A stretch of DNA of 64,000 nucleotides from positions 6,086,465-6,150,464 of the forward strand of contig CM057149.1 in the NCBI GenBank assembly GCA_029964075.1, written 5' to 3'. Positions 33,494 to 47,000 of this stretch are shown in pieces; the first letter of the stretch is position 1; each line of letters starts with the position of its first letter. Source of the DNA: Patiria pectinifera. Its lineage: Eukaryota > Echinodermata > Asteroidea > Valvatida > Asterinidae. The notes beneath the pieces are model-generated. The model did not search any database and had not been told where the DNA came from. It saw only the letters and a program-made list of their open reading frames with translations. Made by a program: the position numbers and the translations under genes.

Positions 33494-34031
33494 AGGGAAT
33501 GTACATGTACAACATTTGCTTTTGCTGCAGTTTTCAGAAATAAATGAATTTGGAGGATAAGTATGTTCTAGCAAATATTGTTCAACTGACCTGTTTCACG
33601 TTTTGGGCTTGTAGATGCTGGAAAAACGTAGAAAACCAAATTCTGTTGTTGTAGTCTGGTTCCCTGACCCTACTTAAGATGAAACAGAGCAATGTGTAGA
33701 CTTTGGGGAATTGTAAGGTCAAAGAATCAGTCTAGCAGGCTTGTACCCCTTTACAGGTGTGAAATCAATTGCAAAGAAAATGCAGAATAGCTACATGTTA
33801 TATGAAAAACTAGGAGTAGTTTTTGAAAAAAGCCAAGTTTTTTCCAACGCTGGTTGGCCGACCAGCGTTGGAAAAATACAGGTTTTCTTCAAAATGTCAG
33901 CACATCAGGAGCCACGATTTTACAAGATGCTTTAGACTGTCATTCCCATACAATTCAGTAAGGTACATGTATTTCGTGATAATTTGATCATTTCGTTTTT
34001 TGATGTTTGCAAATGTTGTATATACTTCCCT
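33494..34031. mobile_element. TTAA-flanked MITE, copy 2 (538 bp)
   Basis: TTAA at 33490-33493 and 34032-34035. The centre carries a nearly perfect palindrome at about 33841-33875 (CCAACGCTGGTTGG / CCGACCAGCGTTGG, one mismatched pair). Interior inverted blocks AGTCTGGTTCCCTGAC and AATCAGTCTAGC are shared with the other copies. Confidence 0.75.
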
Positions 34032-34455
34032 TTAAGACCAGCCTGTGTTATGAACCATGTAAAGCCTGCCATATGTGACAAATGTGTGACGGGCTCTCGA
34101 CCAGTAGGAATGGGTAAATTGTTATGTACCGGTACATGACTTCATGTATAGATGACCAATAGGAATGGGTAAATTGTCATATACATACGTGTACATGACT
34201 ACATGTATACTGATGAATAGGCCTAATGCAAGACTACGATAGAATCTCTCATTAAATCAACACATTTGCTAACTGTAATACATGTACCTGTACTTTGCCG
34301 AATTTTGGTCAACATTCAGAAAAAAGCTGTCAAGCTTTTGGATCATTGAATACATGTACATCATAATGGCATGTTGAACCTGTGCGACAAGTCCAGATTA
34401 ATGCCGGCATATTGACCTTTGGCACGTACATGTAAGTACTACGGCACCCATCTAA

Positions 34456-34830
34456 GGCCAAAAAGAAAAAGTCTCCGGTTTCTGGTATGCGCGTGTGTCG
34501 CCGTAGCCATGCGCGTCGGCAAAATGAAAAAGTTTTTTTTTTCAATGAACTAGATGATGTCTGAAAACCGCCAAACTCACTGGTCTGACTGGAATCCTGC
34601 TGCTGCACAATTTTAACGTGTTTTTAGATTGGGTTATGGTCGAGAATAAGCTTTATGTGGCCTCTCTGGACTCGCATATAATTTGCGCTAAGTGTTGGGC
34701 ACCATTTGCAGTCATCAGCCGACATTTGAAGCAAAAATATCAGGTAAAAAAAAAAAAAAAGCCGCGTCGCCGCACCACTTTTTGGGCAAGCTCCATATGT
34801 ACCAGAAACCAGAGACTTTTTTTTTTGGCC
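34456..34830 (-). mobile_element. Harbinger/Tourist-type MITE, copy 2 (375 bp, reversed)
   Basis: GGCC ends and the GTCTCCGGTTTCTGGTAT terminal repeat are present on both sides. Orientation is opposite to copies 1, 3 and 4. Flanks TAA and GAA are an imperfect target duplication. It lies about 240 bp upstream of the sialyltransferase start codon, so it may sit in the promoter or 5' untranslated region. Confidence 0.82.
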
Positions 34831-35072
34831 GAAGGCAGGGATTTTTTTGTACCACTTTGATATGCATGAGTACAAGAATCTTTCAACAAGTTTACAATTT
34901 CACTCAAACATCCCAGCTTTTCAAGACGTAATGGTTCAATATGGAGCTGTCATGATAAAGTCAGCAATCTTACAGACATGCTAGATGGTTTGAAACTCTA
35001 CTCTGAATACAGAAATTTACAGGAAATATACTCTTTTTTTAAATTTGGATTAGTTCCTTTAGACTCAGAGCC

Positions 35073-38000
35073 ATGAGGGTGCACGTGGTCAAGATTGTAC
35101 GGAACACCCTCGCCGTCTTTGTTCTTGCGACGGTTCTGCTAGCCTACCTCCATCTCAGACAGCATTCTGGCACGAGTACCAGTGATAGCAGTGATTCACG
35201 TGGGTAAGCATCATTTAGCTCGTAGCCCTTGTCCAGTAAGTAAGGATGCCGTTTCAGGCTGATTTGTTCTCCCCCTCCCCCCAAACAAAGTTTATGAGTG
35301 CATGTACATTTGTGCTTTGTGTGACATGTAACTAGGCCTGGGGGAGTAGTGGATTTTTCTCTAAAAACATTACTCGTGAGTAGTCTAGTATTCACGAGTA
35401 GTTAACAAGATTCCCATGAAAGTAGAAAAATAACATACGTTAGTATGATGGGAGGTACATGTGTGACTACATGCAAATAGCTTGCAAGTCACACCACACC
35501 TTTCAGCACTGAGATGTCCTTACTGTGCGTCGTTTTCAGTGTTTAAGTCATTTATTTGAATTTGTTTGCTGACGAATGGAATCTGAGGGAGAGAGAGGTG
35601 GAGGGAGTGATTCCCTGTTTGCAGGGGACGTATTCAGCCGTGAACCCTAAACCCTAAATGGTTACTCGCGAGTACCTGCTTCTTCTCGCGCCAGGACGAG
35701 TACTCGAGTAGATGAAAAACCACGAGTAGAGCAACGAGTAGCATAAACTACTCGTGAGTACCCGGTACTTGAATAATCGGGTTACTTGTCCAGCGGTAGT
35801 GTTAGCACACATTTTGTTTCTGTACAAAAGTCTGGACTGTTTTGGGTTCTTCGTTCTTAGTTTTGGCTAGAGAGCATACATCAATAAGACAGGACGGTGA
35901 GCAATAACTCAAGGCATTTTTATCTGTAACACGTGACTGTCCCACGCTTGTACACAAGCACTCAATCGCAAATTACATGCTATCATCGTTTCCGCCCATT
36001 AGCGAAGGAAATACTTCCTGTGACTGATACGGTTGGTATCATACCGTACTTGTACCTGTAAACTTCAGGTCATCATTGGGACCTTCGACTTTAGGCCCAA
36101 TAAAAAAGAGATAAAGACTAATTTCTCGTGTGAACTTTTTGAAAAAAGAAGGACACAGGCTGTTTTTTGGAGGGGGTCTTTTTTTTCTTCAAAACATCCA
36201 CTGCTTTCCTGCAAGTTTTATTTCCAACACGGCAGATGCTGTTTTCCCTCAAAATTGCCATCACTTTTTCTCAGACTAGCTTTTTAACCTCAAATGGGCT
36301 ACTCATTCAATGTGAGAAACAAACATTAAGACACAAGATATTTCTGATGTGACAATATCAGAAAATACAGCAGATTTCACCGTTAAAAATAGTGGTTAGT
36401 CTGATCAACGAAGCAGAAAGTACATACATACAAAATGTACATGCCGAGGGCAAGTTCATTGTCACGTACACTTCCATTGTTGGAGGGACAATCTTGATTG
36501 CCAATAGTTAAAGAAAGAGAGGGTCCGCATTGGAATTTGGTTCCCAATTTGACCTTCCAAAAAACCTATTTCTGAATCTGTGCTGTGTAGATGGTGTACA
36601 TGTAGTGTAGTATGGACCAAAATTGGTGTACATAAGTGTGTAAGTAGTAGGCTCCGATACCAATTCAGTCCAAGATTCACGATGCTACCGCTATGCCATG
36701 TATGCGGATTCGTTTTCAGTTCTTCCCCGGCGAAAACTAACATTGGAGAAAATTCCGTCCGTGAAGAGGCAGTGGTTGATGTTGCTAATTAGAGATCATC
36801 AAATAATCTCTCTGCCTAACATGAATGTCTATCTCGAAAAATTTGTTTTGAAATGTGGCACATGGTTCGACACAATCAGAAGTATTGTACAACTGTGAGT
36901 TATCTACGGTATGTAGGATAGCAAGAAAAATGAAAACCAACACGGCACCAGTGAACATGCATTTTAAATGTAAGTTTAACAATTGTTCAGAAGTGATCCC
37001 ATCTACCTTGTCTTTATAACTACTACGGGGAATCGTTTACCTCAAAAAGGTTGAATCACTATTTTGATTCAGAGTTAGTGCTGGGAATTAATCCGGATAT
37101 TTTAACATTCAGTTTGAATGCCAGTAGTCGGTTTTAATTGAAAACCGGATAGTTGGTTTGGAAACTGGATATTCTTGTTCATTTACATAAAGTGTCACAC
37201 ATGAACACAAAATAGCTTCCTTCAAGCTGTTTGAAAACAAAGATTATTGTTATAGTTTGTGATAGAGACCAAAAATGGCGGCATGTATATTCTCAGCATT
37301 TGAGGAGGAGTCATTGCAGAATACCCCGCCACTCGGAAATACACCCCTAAAATCTCTGGCTACGAGGTTGGAATCACTGGAAAAGAAACAATTCAAGTCC
37401 ATGCCAGCTACGCGGATACTGAGTGGGGGTCCATTATTTGAGATCGAAGCAACACAAAAGGAATGGGAGTTGCTGAAAAAATTCTAAGTCCAAACCAACC
37501 GTCCTTTTGCCGGCTACGCGGATACGGAGTGGGAGCCCCCTTGAATATGCTTGAGAACGAAGCAACACAAAAGGTCCAAAAAGTCCAAACCAACTACCGT
37601 ACCCTGTTAGCGGCTACGCGGATACGGAGTGGGAGTGCACTGGAGCATGACGCATAGTCATACAAGTTGAAGTAGTGCTGAGAAGGTTTATTGAGGGCAA
37701 TCAACCATGACTCCGTAGCCGGCTACGAGGTGGATACAATGTAGATTGAGTGGCGGGGTATTCTGCAATTGTGCCTTTGACGAATACTCTAGCCTAAATT
37801 TAAGTTTGGTTGGCCTTCAAAGTTTGGAAATCAGGTCTTTTGTGTATTGTCCCTTCATTGTCCCGAAAAGATTGAGGCCCTATGCCTGTCATTGTATAGG
37901 TGTTTCTGTGTACTTTCACACTTGTAGAGTGAATGAACAGGTACATGTACCGACACGTAGCTCTACTACAAGCTTGCTTGAATGGACAACAGTTGTCTGG

Positions 38001-41000
38001 TTATTCTCGGTTGACTTGCAGATGTTTTGGCCATTGTTCTCCCACTTTCTCATCTTTTCTGTGAGCTTAAATCAATATTTTCATCTTCCTGACCGTGTCA
38101 AGGGTACAATATCCAAATTCTGTTCTTGTTTCCTTAGGCCAAAAAAAAAAGTCTCCGGTTTCTGGTATGGAGCTTGCCCAAAAAGTGGTGCGGACGCGGC
38201 TTTTTTTTTTTTTTTACCTGTTTTTTTTTTTGGCTTCGAATGTCGGCGGATGACTGCAAAATGGTGCCCGACTAAACTTAGTGCAAATATATGGGAGTCC
38301 AGAGAGGCCACATAAAGCTTATTCTCGATCATAACCCCATCTAAAAACACGTTGAAATTGTGCAGCAGCAGGATTCCAGTCAAACCAGTGAGTTTGGTGG
38401 TTTTGAGACATCATCTTTCATTGAAAAAAACTTTTTCATTTTGCCGACACGCATGGCTACGGCGACGCGCACGCATACCAGAAACCGGAGACTTATTTTT
38501 TTTGGCCTTAGCCGTTCTAGGGTTTCTGGGGTGTGAAATTTGCCATCTGTTATCAACTACCGTACATAACGGTACATGTTGTTTTGATCAGTAGTTTGGC
38601 ATGCAATTGTGCCAAATATGCAATTTTTTTGTTAGGTATTTTTAGAAGCCACACATTGATTTTCATGAAAAGCATGTGTTTTAATGTTAAAAAAAAAATA
38701 TGTACTTTTGGATTCAGGTATTAAGTCTCCTCAGAAACAATCAATAATTCATTGTAACTAGCAAACTAGCCAGATGTACCTTTTTGAAGTTCCTTTTCTA
38801 TGACAACGATTTATTAAGAGTCGTGTCGTGTAAATACTTCATAAAGGCTATGTGTCCCCGCAAAAAAAAAAGAAAACACTTTCATTTTCATGAAAAGCTT
38901 GGGTTTTGCTTTAATGAAATGTACTTTTGGATTCAGGCGAGTCTCCTTAGAAACAATGATAGTAGGCCTTCATTGTAACTAGCAAACTAGCCAGATGCAC
39001 TTTTTGAAGTTCCTTTTCTATGACAATGATTTATGAAGAGTCGTGTCGTGTAAATACTTCATAAGTGTCCCTGCAAAAAAGAAAGAAGACATTTTGTAAT
39101 TGACTTTGTGGGATGAAAGGACTTGGCGAGTAAGTAACCAAAATAGAATTTTTAAAACCATAGCAGGTCCGTTGCCATGGTAACAAGCCATTATATATAT
39201 TTTTTGGGCCATTGGCTGCAAAAATTCATTTTTCGTGTTAATTTCAAAGGTCATCATGCCAAAATGCAAAGGAATGTCACAAAAGTAAAACTATCATATC
39301 AGTTTTAACCCTGCAAAGTATCACTTGCCAATTGGGCACTCAGAATAATTTCCTTGTGGCTATGGTAAGTTCCTACTAGGTCATAAAATCCCCCAACCAA
39401 CCTCTGCTAGGCCCCGCCCACTCCCCTGTGCCACTGAATTCAGATTTTGTCTGGTGTTATTTGCATTTAACAAAAGAATATGTAAATACACAACTTGCAA
39501 GTGAACACTTTAGAAATGACACAGACTGCCTTTTCACAGCCTCCCCTTTCCTCCCAGAGGCACTGCTTGGGGTTGAGGGTGGGGTTTGACCACCCATAGG
39601 GGTCCACTGTACTAATTCATGCCCCATTGAAAACACTGTAAAATCAACAAAGTTCAGGGCCAAGTACATGTAACATGCAAGCCAACATCACTGGGGTTTC
39701 TGAAACAAAAATTAAATTATTGTCTTGTCTTTCATCTTTTCATTTCTTTTCAATTTTACGTACATTAGCCAATTACATTTTTAAATATTCACACCCAAAT
39801 AAAATCACCTCCCGAAAAGTGATAGTTCCCGAGCCTGCATGTAGCCGTTTTACAAGTGGCACCCTTCCACTTTCACAGGCAAATAGGACCCATTTTTTCA
39901 TCCGTGATTTTATCAAGCCTGCCCTCAGATGGAAGCCCCAAAACCAGGGAGTTGATCCTTGGGTATATTTACACAATTCCAACGTTTTTAAAGCCAAACG
40001 GTCTCCGTTTTCAAAAGAAATTGTGGCGTAGAAATTCTCGCTTGAATTAGTTCAGTGCACCCATAGCTTGGTTTTGTCAACATTTTCATTGTCATGTCAT
40101 CCCACAAAGTTTTGAAACAAAATTGATTTTTTGAGCGTAGACACATGAAGTATTGTACACGAAATGACTCTTAAAAGTTAACATCTGTTAGTGTTATGTG
40201 TAAGCCAACTTCTGGTACATATGAAATAAAAAGTCTGTACATTTGTATGTAATATTGGACGTGGTGGTTTTTATACTTCAACAATCACGAATCAATCAAT
40301 GTAGCAACTGTTTATTGACTTTTAACATTGTCAAGAGCCAGCCTCCAGGAATCCAAAAGCCCAGATGTTTCATAGATTAAAGTGATGGGATCGATTGTAC
40401 TTTTTTCCCAGGCGCACCGTCGGTAATTTTTTTTTTAACTAAAAAAGATGTTATTTAATTTACTCTTCCCATCTTTAACAATCTGCCCATGATTAGTTAC
40501 AAAATAATTACATTGTACATGTACTTTACATATTGAATAAAAATGGATTTGTTGTCTGATAATAGTTCAGGTTGAAAATTTGTAGATATTTTTGCGCATT
40601 AACCCTCCGAGCAGCAAAGTGGTGATTTGATTCTCCACATTTTCCAAATATGGCCATAATTTTTTTTTCTTCAATGGGCCAATAAGGCCAAGCTTCCATG
40701 TACATGTACATCCTCACCCCTACTATACAGCACAAGCCTGTAGACTCCCATTGGCCAGACCCTACCCACTCCGGAGTAAGGAGTGTTGAAAGACAGAAGC
40801 CAAGATGGCGCCCAATGCCTTTGTGCAGTAATGGGATATCTTAGTGGCCAACCCCTAAGTGCCGCCGATCCCCTTGTGTCAACCCCTCGTGCCGCCAGGA
40901 GCCCAGACAGGTTGTAAACAATCCCTGGCCATGTGATCTTGTGCATGTACAGGCATCCCAGGGTTTGACCTATAAACACATGTGGTGATAAAATTCTCCA

Positions 41001-44000
41001 CGTGGTTCCATGGTGTGATTTTTTTTTATAAGCTGCTCGGAGGGTTAAGAGGCACAAAATACAACGGTGCTCACGGGATACCGTATAACAGCCAAGGTTT
41101 TGGTGCGGTGCACATTGTCAATGATTGTTGTACATGTACATTGTAGGCTGTTACGTCGGTACCCGTACATGGAAATGTATAGATATGGATCACTTATTGC
41201 AAGAGCCTTTATTAAAATGTTTCTTTCAACTCTTCTACCAGTAGTTGAATGTATCAGAGCATTTTGATGTTATTCACCGTGATTTAAAGGGAAAATACAA
41301 CATTTGCAAACATCAAAAAACGAAATGGTCAAATTATCACGAAATACCTTACTAAATTGTTAGGGAATGACAGTCTAAAACATCCTTTAAAATCCTGGTT
41401 CCTGGTGGGCTGACATTTTCAAGAAAAACTGTATTTTTCCAACGCTGGTCGGCCGACCAGCGTTGGAGAAAACTGGCTTTTTTTCAAAAACTGTTCTTTA
41501 TTTTTCATATTTAGTTATTCTGACTTTTCTTTGCAATTGATCACACACCTGTGAAGGGGTACAAGCCTGCTAGACTGATTCTCTGACCTTACAATTCCCC
41601 AAAGTCATGAAAGTGTATTAATTGCTTCGTTTCATCTTAAGTGGGGTCAGGGAACCAGACTACAAGAACATGATAGGTTTTCTTGGTTTTTCCAGCATCT
41701 TCAAGCCCAAAACATGAAACAAGTCAGTTTAACAATATTTTATGTAACATACTTATCCTCCAATCCATTTATTTCTGAAACTGGCAGCAAAAGCCAATGT
41801 TGTACATTCCCTTTAATAAGAAATTGATACAGAGACAAAAATTAAAGCGATATGTTTGGTTAAATATTTTTTTTGTTTTTGCATCACTCCCCCATCCTGA
41901 AAAAAAGTTGAGAACATAACAAACCATTTGAGACTTGTATTTTGGAAATTTGGAGTACATTCGAATGTCACACTGGTTTAAAGTTTTGTAATCATGAAAT
42001 ATTTCAGTTATGTTTTTGAACAAAATTTAATTACATATTCATTTACTTTCAACATATTTTGAACAAAATTTAATAACATATTCAATTACTTTCAACATAC
42101 CGACCTGGGCCCAATTTCTTGGCCCTGCTAACCACAGAATTCCGCACTTACGGTCACAAATTTTGTGCTAACCGCTCTAGCTTACAAATTCTGTGCTAAC
42201 CCATAAGCACAGAATACTTTACGAGATGTACGCATGCGCATTAGCCCAAATTATAATAATATAATTTGGGAGGCTAATCATCCTTACTGGCAGCTGGGAT
42301 GCTGAATTGCGAAGGACATGGCTACAACGTGGCCGGGCCGCTGGCACGTAAAGGCGCCTATGGCTGCCGGCCACATCGACCCATATATGACCACGGAGCA
42401 CAGCCTGAGATCGAAAGTGTTTGATTTTTCCGGAGGGAGGAAAATCGAAGGGCCCGGAGAAAAACCCTCGTGGCACAGGAGAGAACCATCGCACAACTCT
42501 ACTCACATGTGTCCTGTGGCCGGGATTCGAAACCGGGGTCACCTTGGTGAGAGGCGAGCGCTTTACGCACAAGCCACCCATGTCACCCATTTCCTCACTA
42601 ACCTGTGAAATACGCTAACCATGCTAACCATATAAAGCATGGATTAATGGTCTGCTATAATATAGTAAGCAGGGATTTTTCGCTAATGGTAAGCAGAGCC
42701 AAGAAATAGGGCCCCGATTTCCTTCACAGTTATGTATGTAGTTTCTTCCACACATTTGTGTGTCAGTCGAGGCAGCTCCAACCTCGTGCCCTGTGGGTAC
42801 GATCTTGCAGCGCCATGTTGTTTCCCATCATGCCTTGCGCGATCGTAACCCCTGGAATTGTGTAATTTAAATATACCAAAATACGGTACATTATAATTAG
42901 AGCTGCAGTTTATCCGTTTTACGTGCCAACACCATCTTTAAAATGTTAAAAGTTGTGATTTTGAAGAATCAATCCTTTCAAATACAACGTCTGGACGTTG
43001 TGTTAATTAGCAAAGATTTGTATTAAATGTACGTGCATGTACATGTGTACCCCTTTCGTGCCTTTACAACCACAGTTACAGGGTATTTTTTAGCGAAAAA
43101 ACGCGGCTGACATAATCCATATCGTACAGGCATCGCGACTTTTGAATCATAATTTTTTTTTCGTACGTGAAGTTACCTGCAAAGCTAAGCAGTTGAGCGC
43201 GAGCGCATTATGGGCGCGCCCGGTGTGCAATCTTCGAAATGCCCGCACAGTACGCTGTGAATAGCCATTCAGCGTCACTTACGTCATCATCACAGCCAGG
43301 GGTTAGTGTAAGGAACGAGCACGCGCCCCTGGAGTCGAGGCTGAGGCAGCTCTATTGTGGACAAAAACACAAATTCTTTAAAACATCATTATTCAAAAAA
43401 CCTTTTTCCAACAGAGACAACAAGTGCCAATTTTATACCAAATTCTTTAAAATGATCACATCCCAAAAGTTGGTGTTTTTTTTCGGTAACCTGACCGACC
43501 CGACCCACTGACCATGCTGACCCAAACATTTATGATGTACATAGGGTCAGCTGTTGAATTTGTTTTTATACCGGTATGTCAGAGTCAATAATTTTGTTTT
43601 AAATTGTATTTTTATTTGTCATGTTTGGAATCATAAAAAAAGTAAGCATGGATTGCTTTAATTTACATGTTTACAAGAAAGTAGCTTTTTACAAACATGT
43701 ATCCAAAGCCTCACCTGGCTCAGACCTCCCTCGAAAGGAATGGGTCACCTTGAACCGCTTGCATACAGGAGTGGGCCAGTTCAATGCCAGCATGTTTCGT
43801 TGGGGCCTACGCCCATCAGCAGCCTGCGTGTGTGGATCCCATCAGCACCACAGCAGACAGCACAGCACATCATCAACGCATGCGCTGCACTTGGCCCCCA
43901 GCTGACACCGTGGACCTCGCCATTGTCAACGAACAAACAAGAACATGGTTTAGACAACTGGACATGCTGGACGGAATAGCCTGACCTTCTGCTGCCTCAA

Positions 44001-47000
44001 ACAAAAGAAGGAGAAGAACAAACATGTATGGCCACTTGTCCAGGAAAAAACCTACATTGTACCTTAGGCATGTCAGGATCCTTCCTTTTTTGCACTGATA
44101 CCTAAGAACAAAACATTTATTTGTTTTGGAATGTATGAGTTGTCATAATTTGTCTAATACCCACAGATTCTTTGTTTTTTTTTTTCCCCAGGCATCCTGG
44201 TAGCATCAATTTGCCAAAATTGCCAAAAGTAACGTCACGTGTGCCTGCACCATCAAATGTATCGACACAAGCCATGCAGAAGGCTACATCACTCAGCGCC
44301 GCGGAGACCAACCTTAGAAAACTCTCGGAGACCCATCTGGTCACGTTTAAGAACGCCACCCCGGAATTCAGCTTCAGGCGGAATGACTTCTTTTCACCAT
44401 CGGTACGATAATACAGTAATGGACCACATTTTTTTGCGAATGGGGGAGCTGGTACGACCAGGACTGTGCATCGGCACCTGGTACCCAAGTACCCAACCGC
44501 TAATGTCAGGAACGGGTTACAGATTATAGAATAGAGCAACCGTAATTAACTTTACATGTGATTAAAGGGAATGTACATCATTGGCTTTTGCTGTAATTTT
44601 CAGAAATGAACTATTTGAGGGGATAGGCCTAGATCAAATATTGTTTAACTGACATGTTTTGAAGTTTTGTGTTTCGAAAATGCTTGAAAACCAAGAAAAA
44701 CAAAAAAAGTTTAAGTAGTCTGGTTCCCTGGCTCCACTAAAGATAAAATTGATCAATTTATAGTTGTCAGAAAATTGTAAGGTAAGGGAACCAGTCTAGC
44801 TTGCCTGCACCCGTTCATGAACATGTAACCAATAGCAAACAAAATTTGGACTGAAAATTGTAAATTTGGAGCAGTAGTTGAAAAATAGTTAGGTTTTTCC
44901 AACGGTGGTCGGCTGATCACCGTTGGAAATGTATACAACAATACAAGTTTCTTAACTTACATTGTAACTTCTCAGAAAATGAAAAAGAAAGGTTTTGAGT
45001 GTCATTGATGGGGTATTTTCAAAATGAAAACCAGGCTACATGGAAAAACAAAACAGATTCACGTTTGTAATTTGCACCGTAACGCTAAAGAGCTCACTGT
45101 ACACACTTGAATTTTTCTTTAGTGATGCACCGATGTGGTAGTATTATCATGGGGACCTTTATAATATAAACAATGTGAAAAGCAACTTCCGAGATTTGTA
45201 TTTTGGGGTCTCTAACAGATGTTTTTTTCCAATCGGGTACCCGATTCACGTACTACCTGAAAATGCACACCCCTAGTGACGACACTATTTTCTGGGTACG
45301 AGCGGTAGAAATATCCCATTTTATTGAACCAATTTAGCAACTTTACTTTAATGTAAAAAATTAGATTTGATTTTAAAATTTCCTGTAGACTTTATTTCTT
45401 AATGCATATATTTCCTTGTGGTTAACTCTCACGCGTTATGAATTTCCTCATCTTCTGATCCTAGACATGTCCGACATCCCTTCAAGCGAGGCTAAGTGCC
45501 AATACTTCATGGACTTCGGAGCTGTATCACCCTGAGATTAAACAGTTGCTGACTAGCACCAATATCAGCAGGGAGGAGTACCAGCGACTCATCAACTACT
45601 GGATGCCATTTGGATTCAAGTACCATCAGACGTTCACCTATGAAGGTGAGCTCCCAGGGCAGTAAGCTGAGATCCCAGGGCAGTGGGCTGAGTTCCCAGG
45701 GCAGTAGGCTGAGCTCCCAGGGTAGTAAGCTGAGCTCCCAGGACACTAAGCTGAGCTCCCAGGGGAGTGGGCTGAGCTCCCAGGGCAGTATGCTGAGTTC
45801 CCAGGGCAGTAAGCTGAGCTCCCAGGGCAGTAAGCTGAGCTCCCAGGGCAGTGGGCTGAGTTTCGAGGGCAGTGGGCAGAGTTTCGAGAGTTGTAGGCTG
45901 AGCTCCCAGGGCATTAGGCTGAGGTCCCAGGGCACTAGGCCGAGTTCCAAGGGCACTTGTGCCCCAGGGCAGTGGGCTGAGTTCCCATGGCAGTAGGCTC
46001 GGGGCTTCAGTTCCGTTGGGCTGAGTTCCCAGGGCAGTAGGCTTGGGCCCCAGGGCAGTAGGCTTGGGCCTCAGGGCAGTAGGCTGAGTTCCCAGGGCAG
46101 AAGGCTTGGGCCTTATGTCTGTAGGAAGAGTTCCAAGGGCAGTAGCCTTGAGCCCCAGGGCAGTAGGCCAAGTTCCCAGGGCAGAAGGCCTGGGCCCCAG
46201 GTCAGTGGGCCGAGTTCCCTGGGCAGTTGGGCTGAGCCAAAAATCTTAAGAAGAACCCCCATGTCTCACGGAAGGGTCAGTAGGCTCAAGTCCCAAGGCA
46301 GTCGGCAAGCGTCCCAGGGCAATTGGCAAGAGTCCCAGGGCAGTAGATTGTGTTTCAGTGGGAAGCAAGATCAGGTCCCAGGCCATGGGCAAAAGTCCCT
46401 GGAAGAACGCCTATGTCCTAGGGCAGGGGATAGCCCAAATCCCAGGGTAGTCGGCAAGAGTCCCAGGGCAGTCAGTAAGGGTACCTGGACAGACGGCAAG
46501 GGTCCCAGTGCAGTCAGCAAGGGTCCCAAGGCAGTCCGCAAGGGTCCCAGAGCAGTCAGCAAGGGTTCCAGGGCAGTCAGCAAGGGTCCTAGGGCAGTCA
46601 GCAAGGGTCCCAGGGCAGTCAGCAAGGGTCCCAGGGCAGTCAGCAAGGGTCCCAGGGCAGTCAGCAAGAGTTCCATGGCAGTCAGCAAGAGTCCCAGGGC
46701 AGTCAGCAAGGGTCCCAGCGCAGTCGGCAAGAGTCCCAGAGCAGTCAGTCAGCATGGATCCCAGGGCAGTTGGCAAGGGTCACATGGTAGTCGGCAAGAG
46801 TCCCCAGGCAGTCAGCAAGGATCCCAGGGGAGTCAGCAAGAGTCCCCAGGCAGTCAGCAAGGATCCCAGGGGAGTCAGCAAGGGTCCCAGGGCAGTCAGC
46901 AAGGGTCCCAGGGCAGTCAGCAAGTGTCCCAGGGCAGTCAGCAAGGGTCCCAGAGTTTCAGCAAGGGTCCCAGGGCAGTCAGCAAGGGTCCCAGGGCAGT

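Noticed and set aside
40063..40066. A 4-bp ATAG target duplication defining the family D element
   Set aside because: The second copy (60726-61164) does not show a matching 4-bp duplication, so the ATAG pair may be chance.
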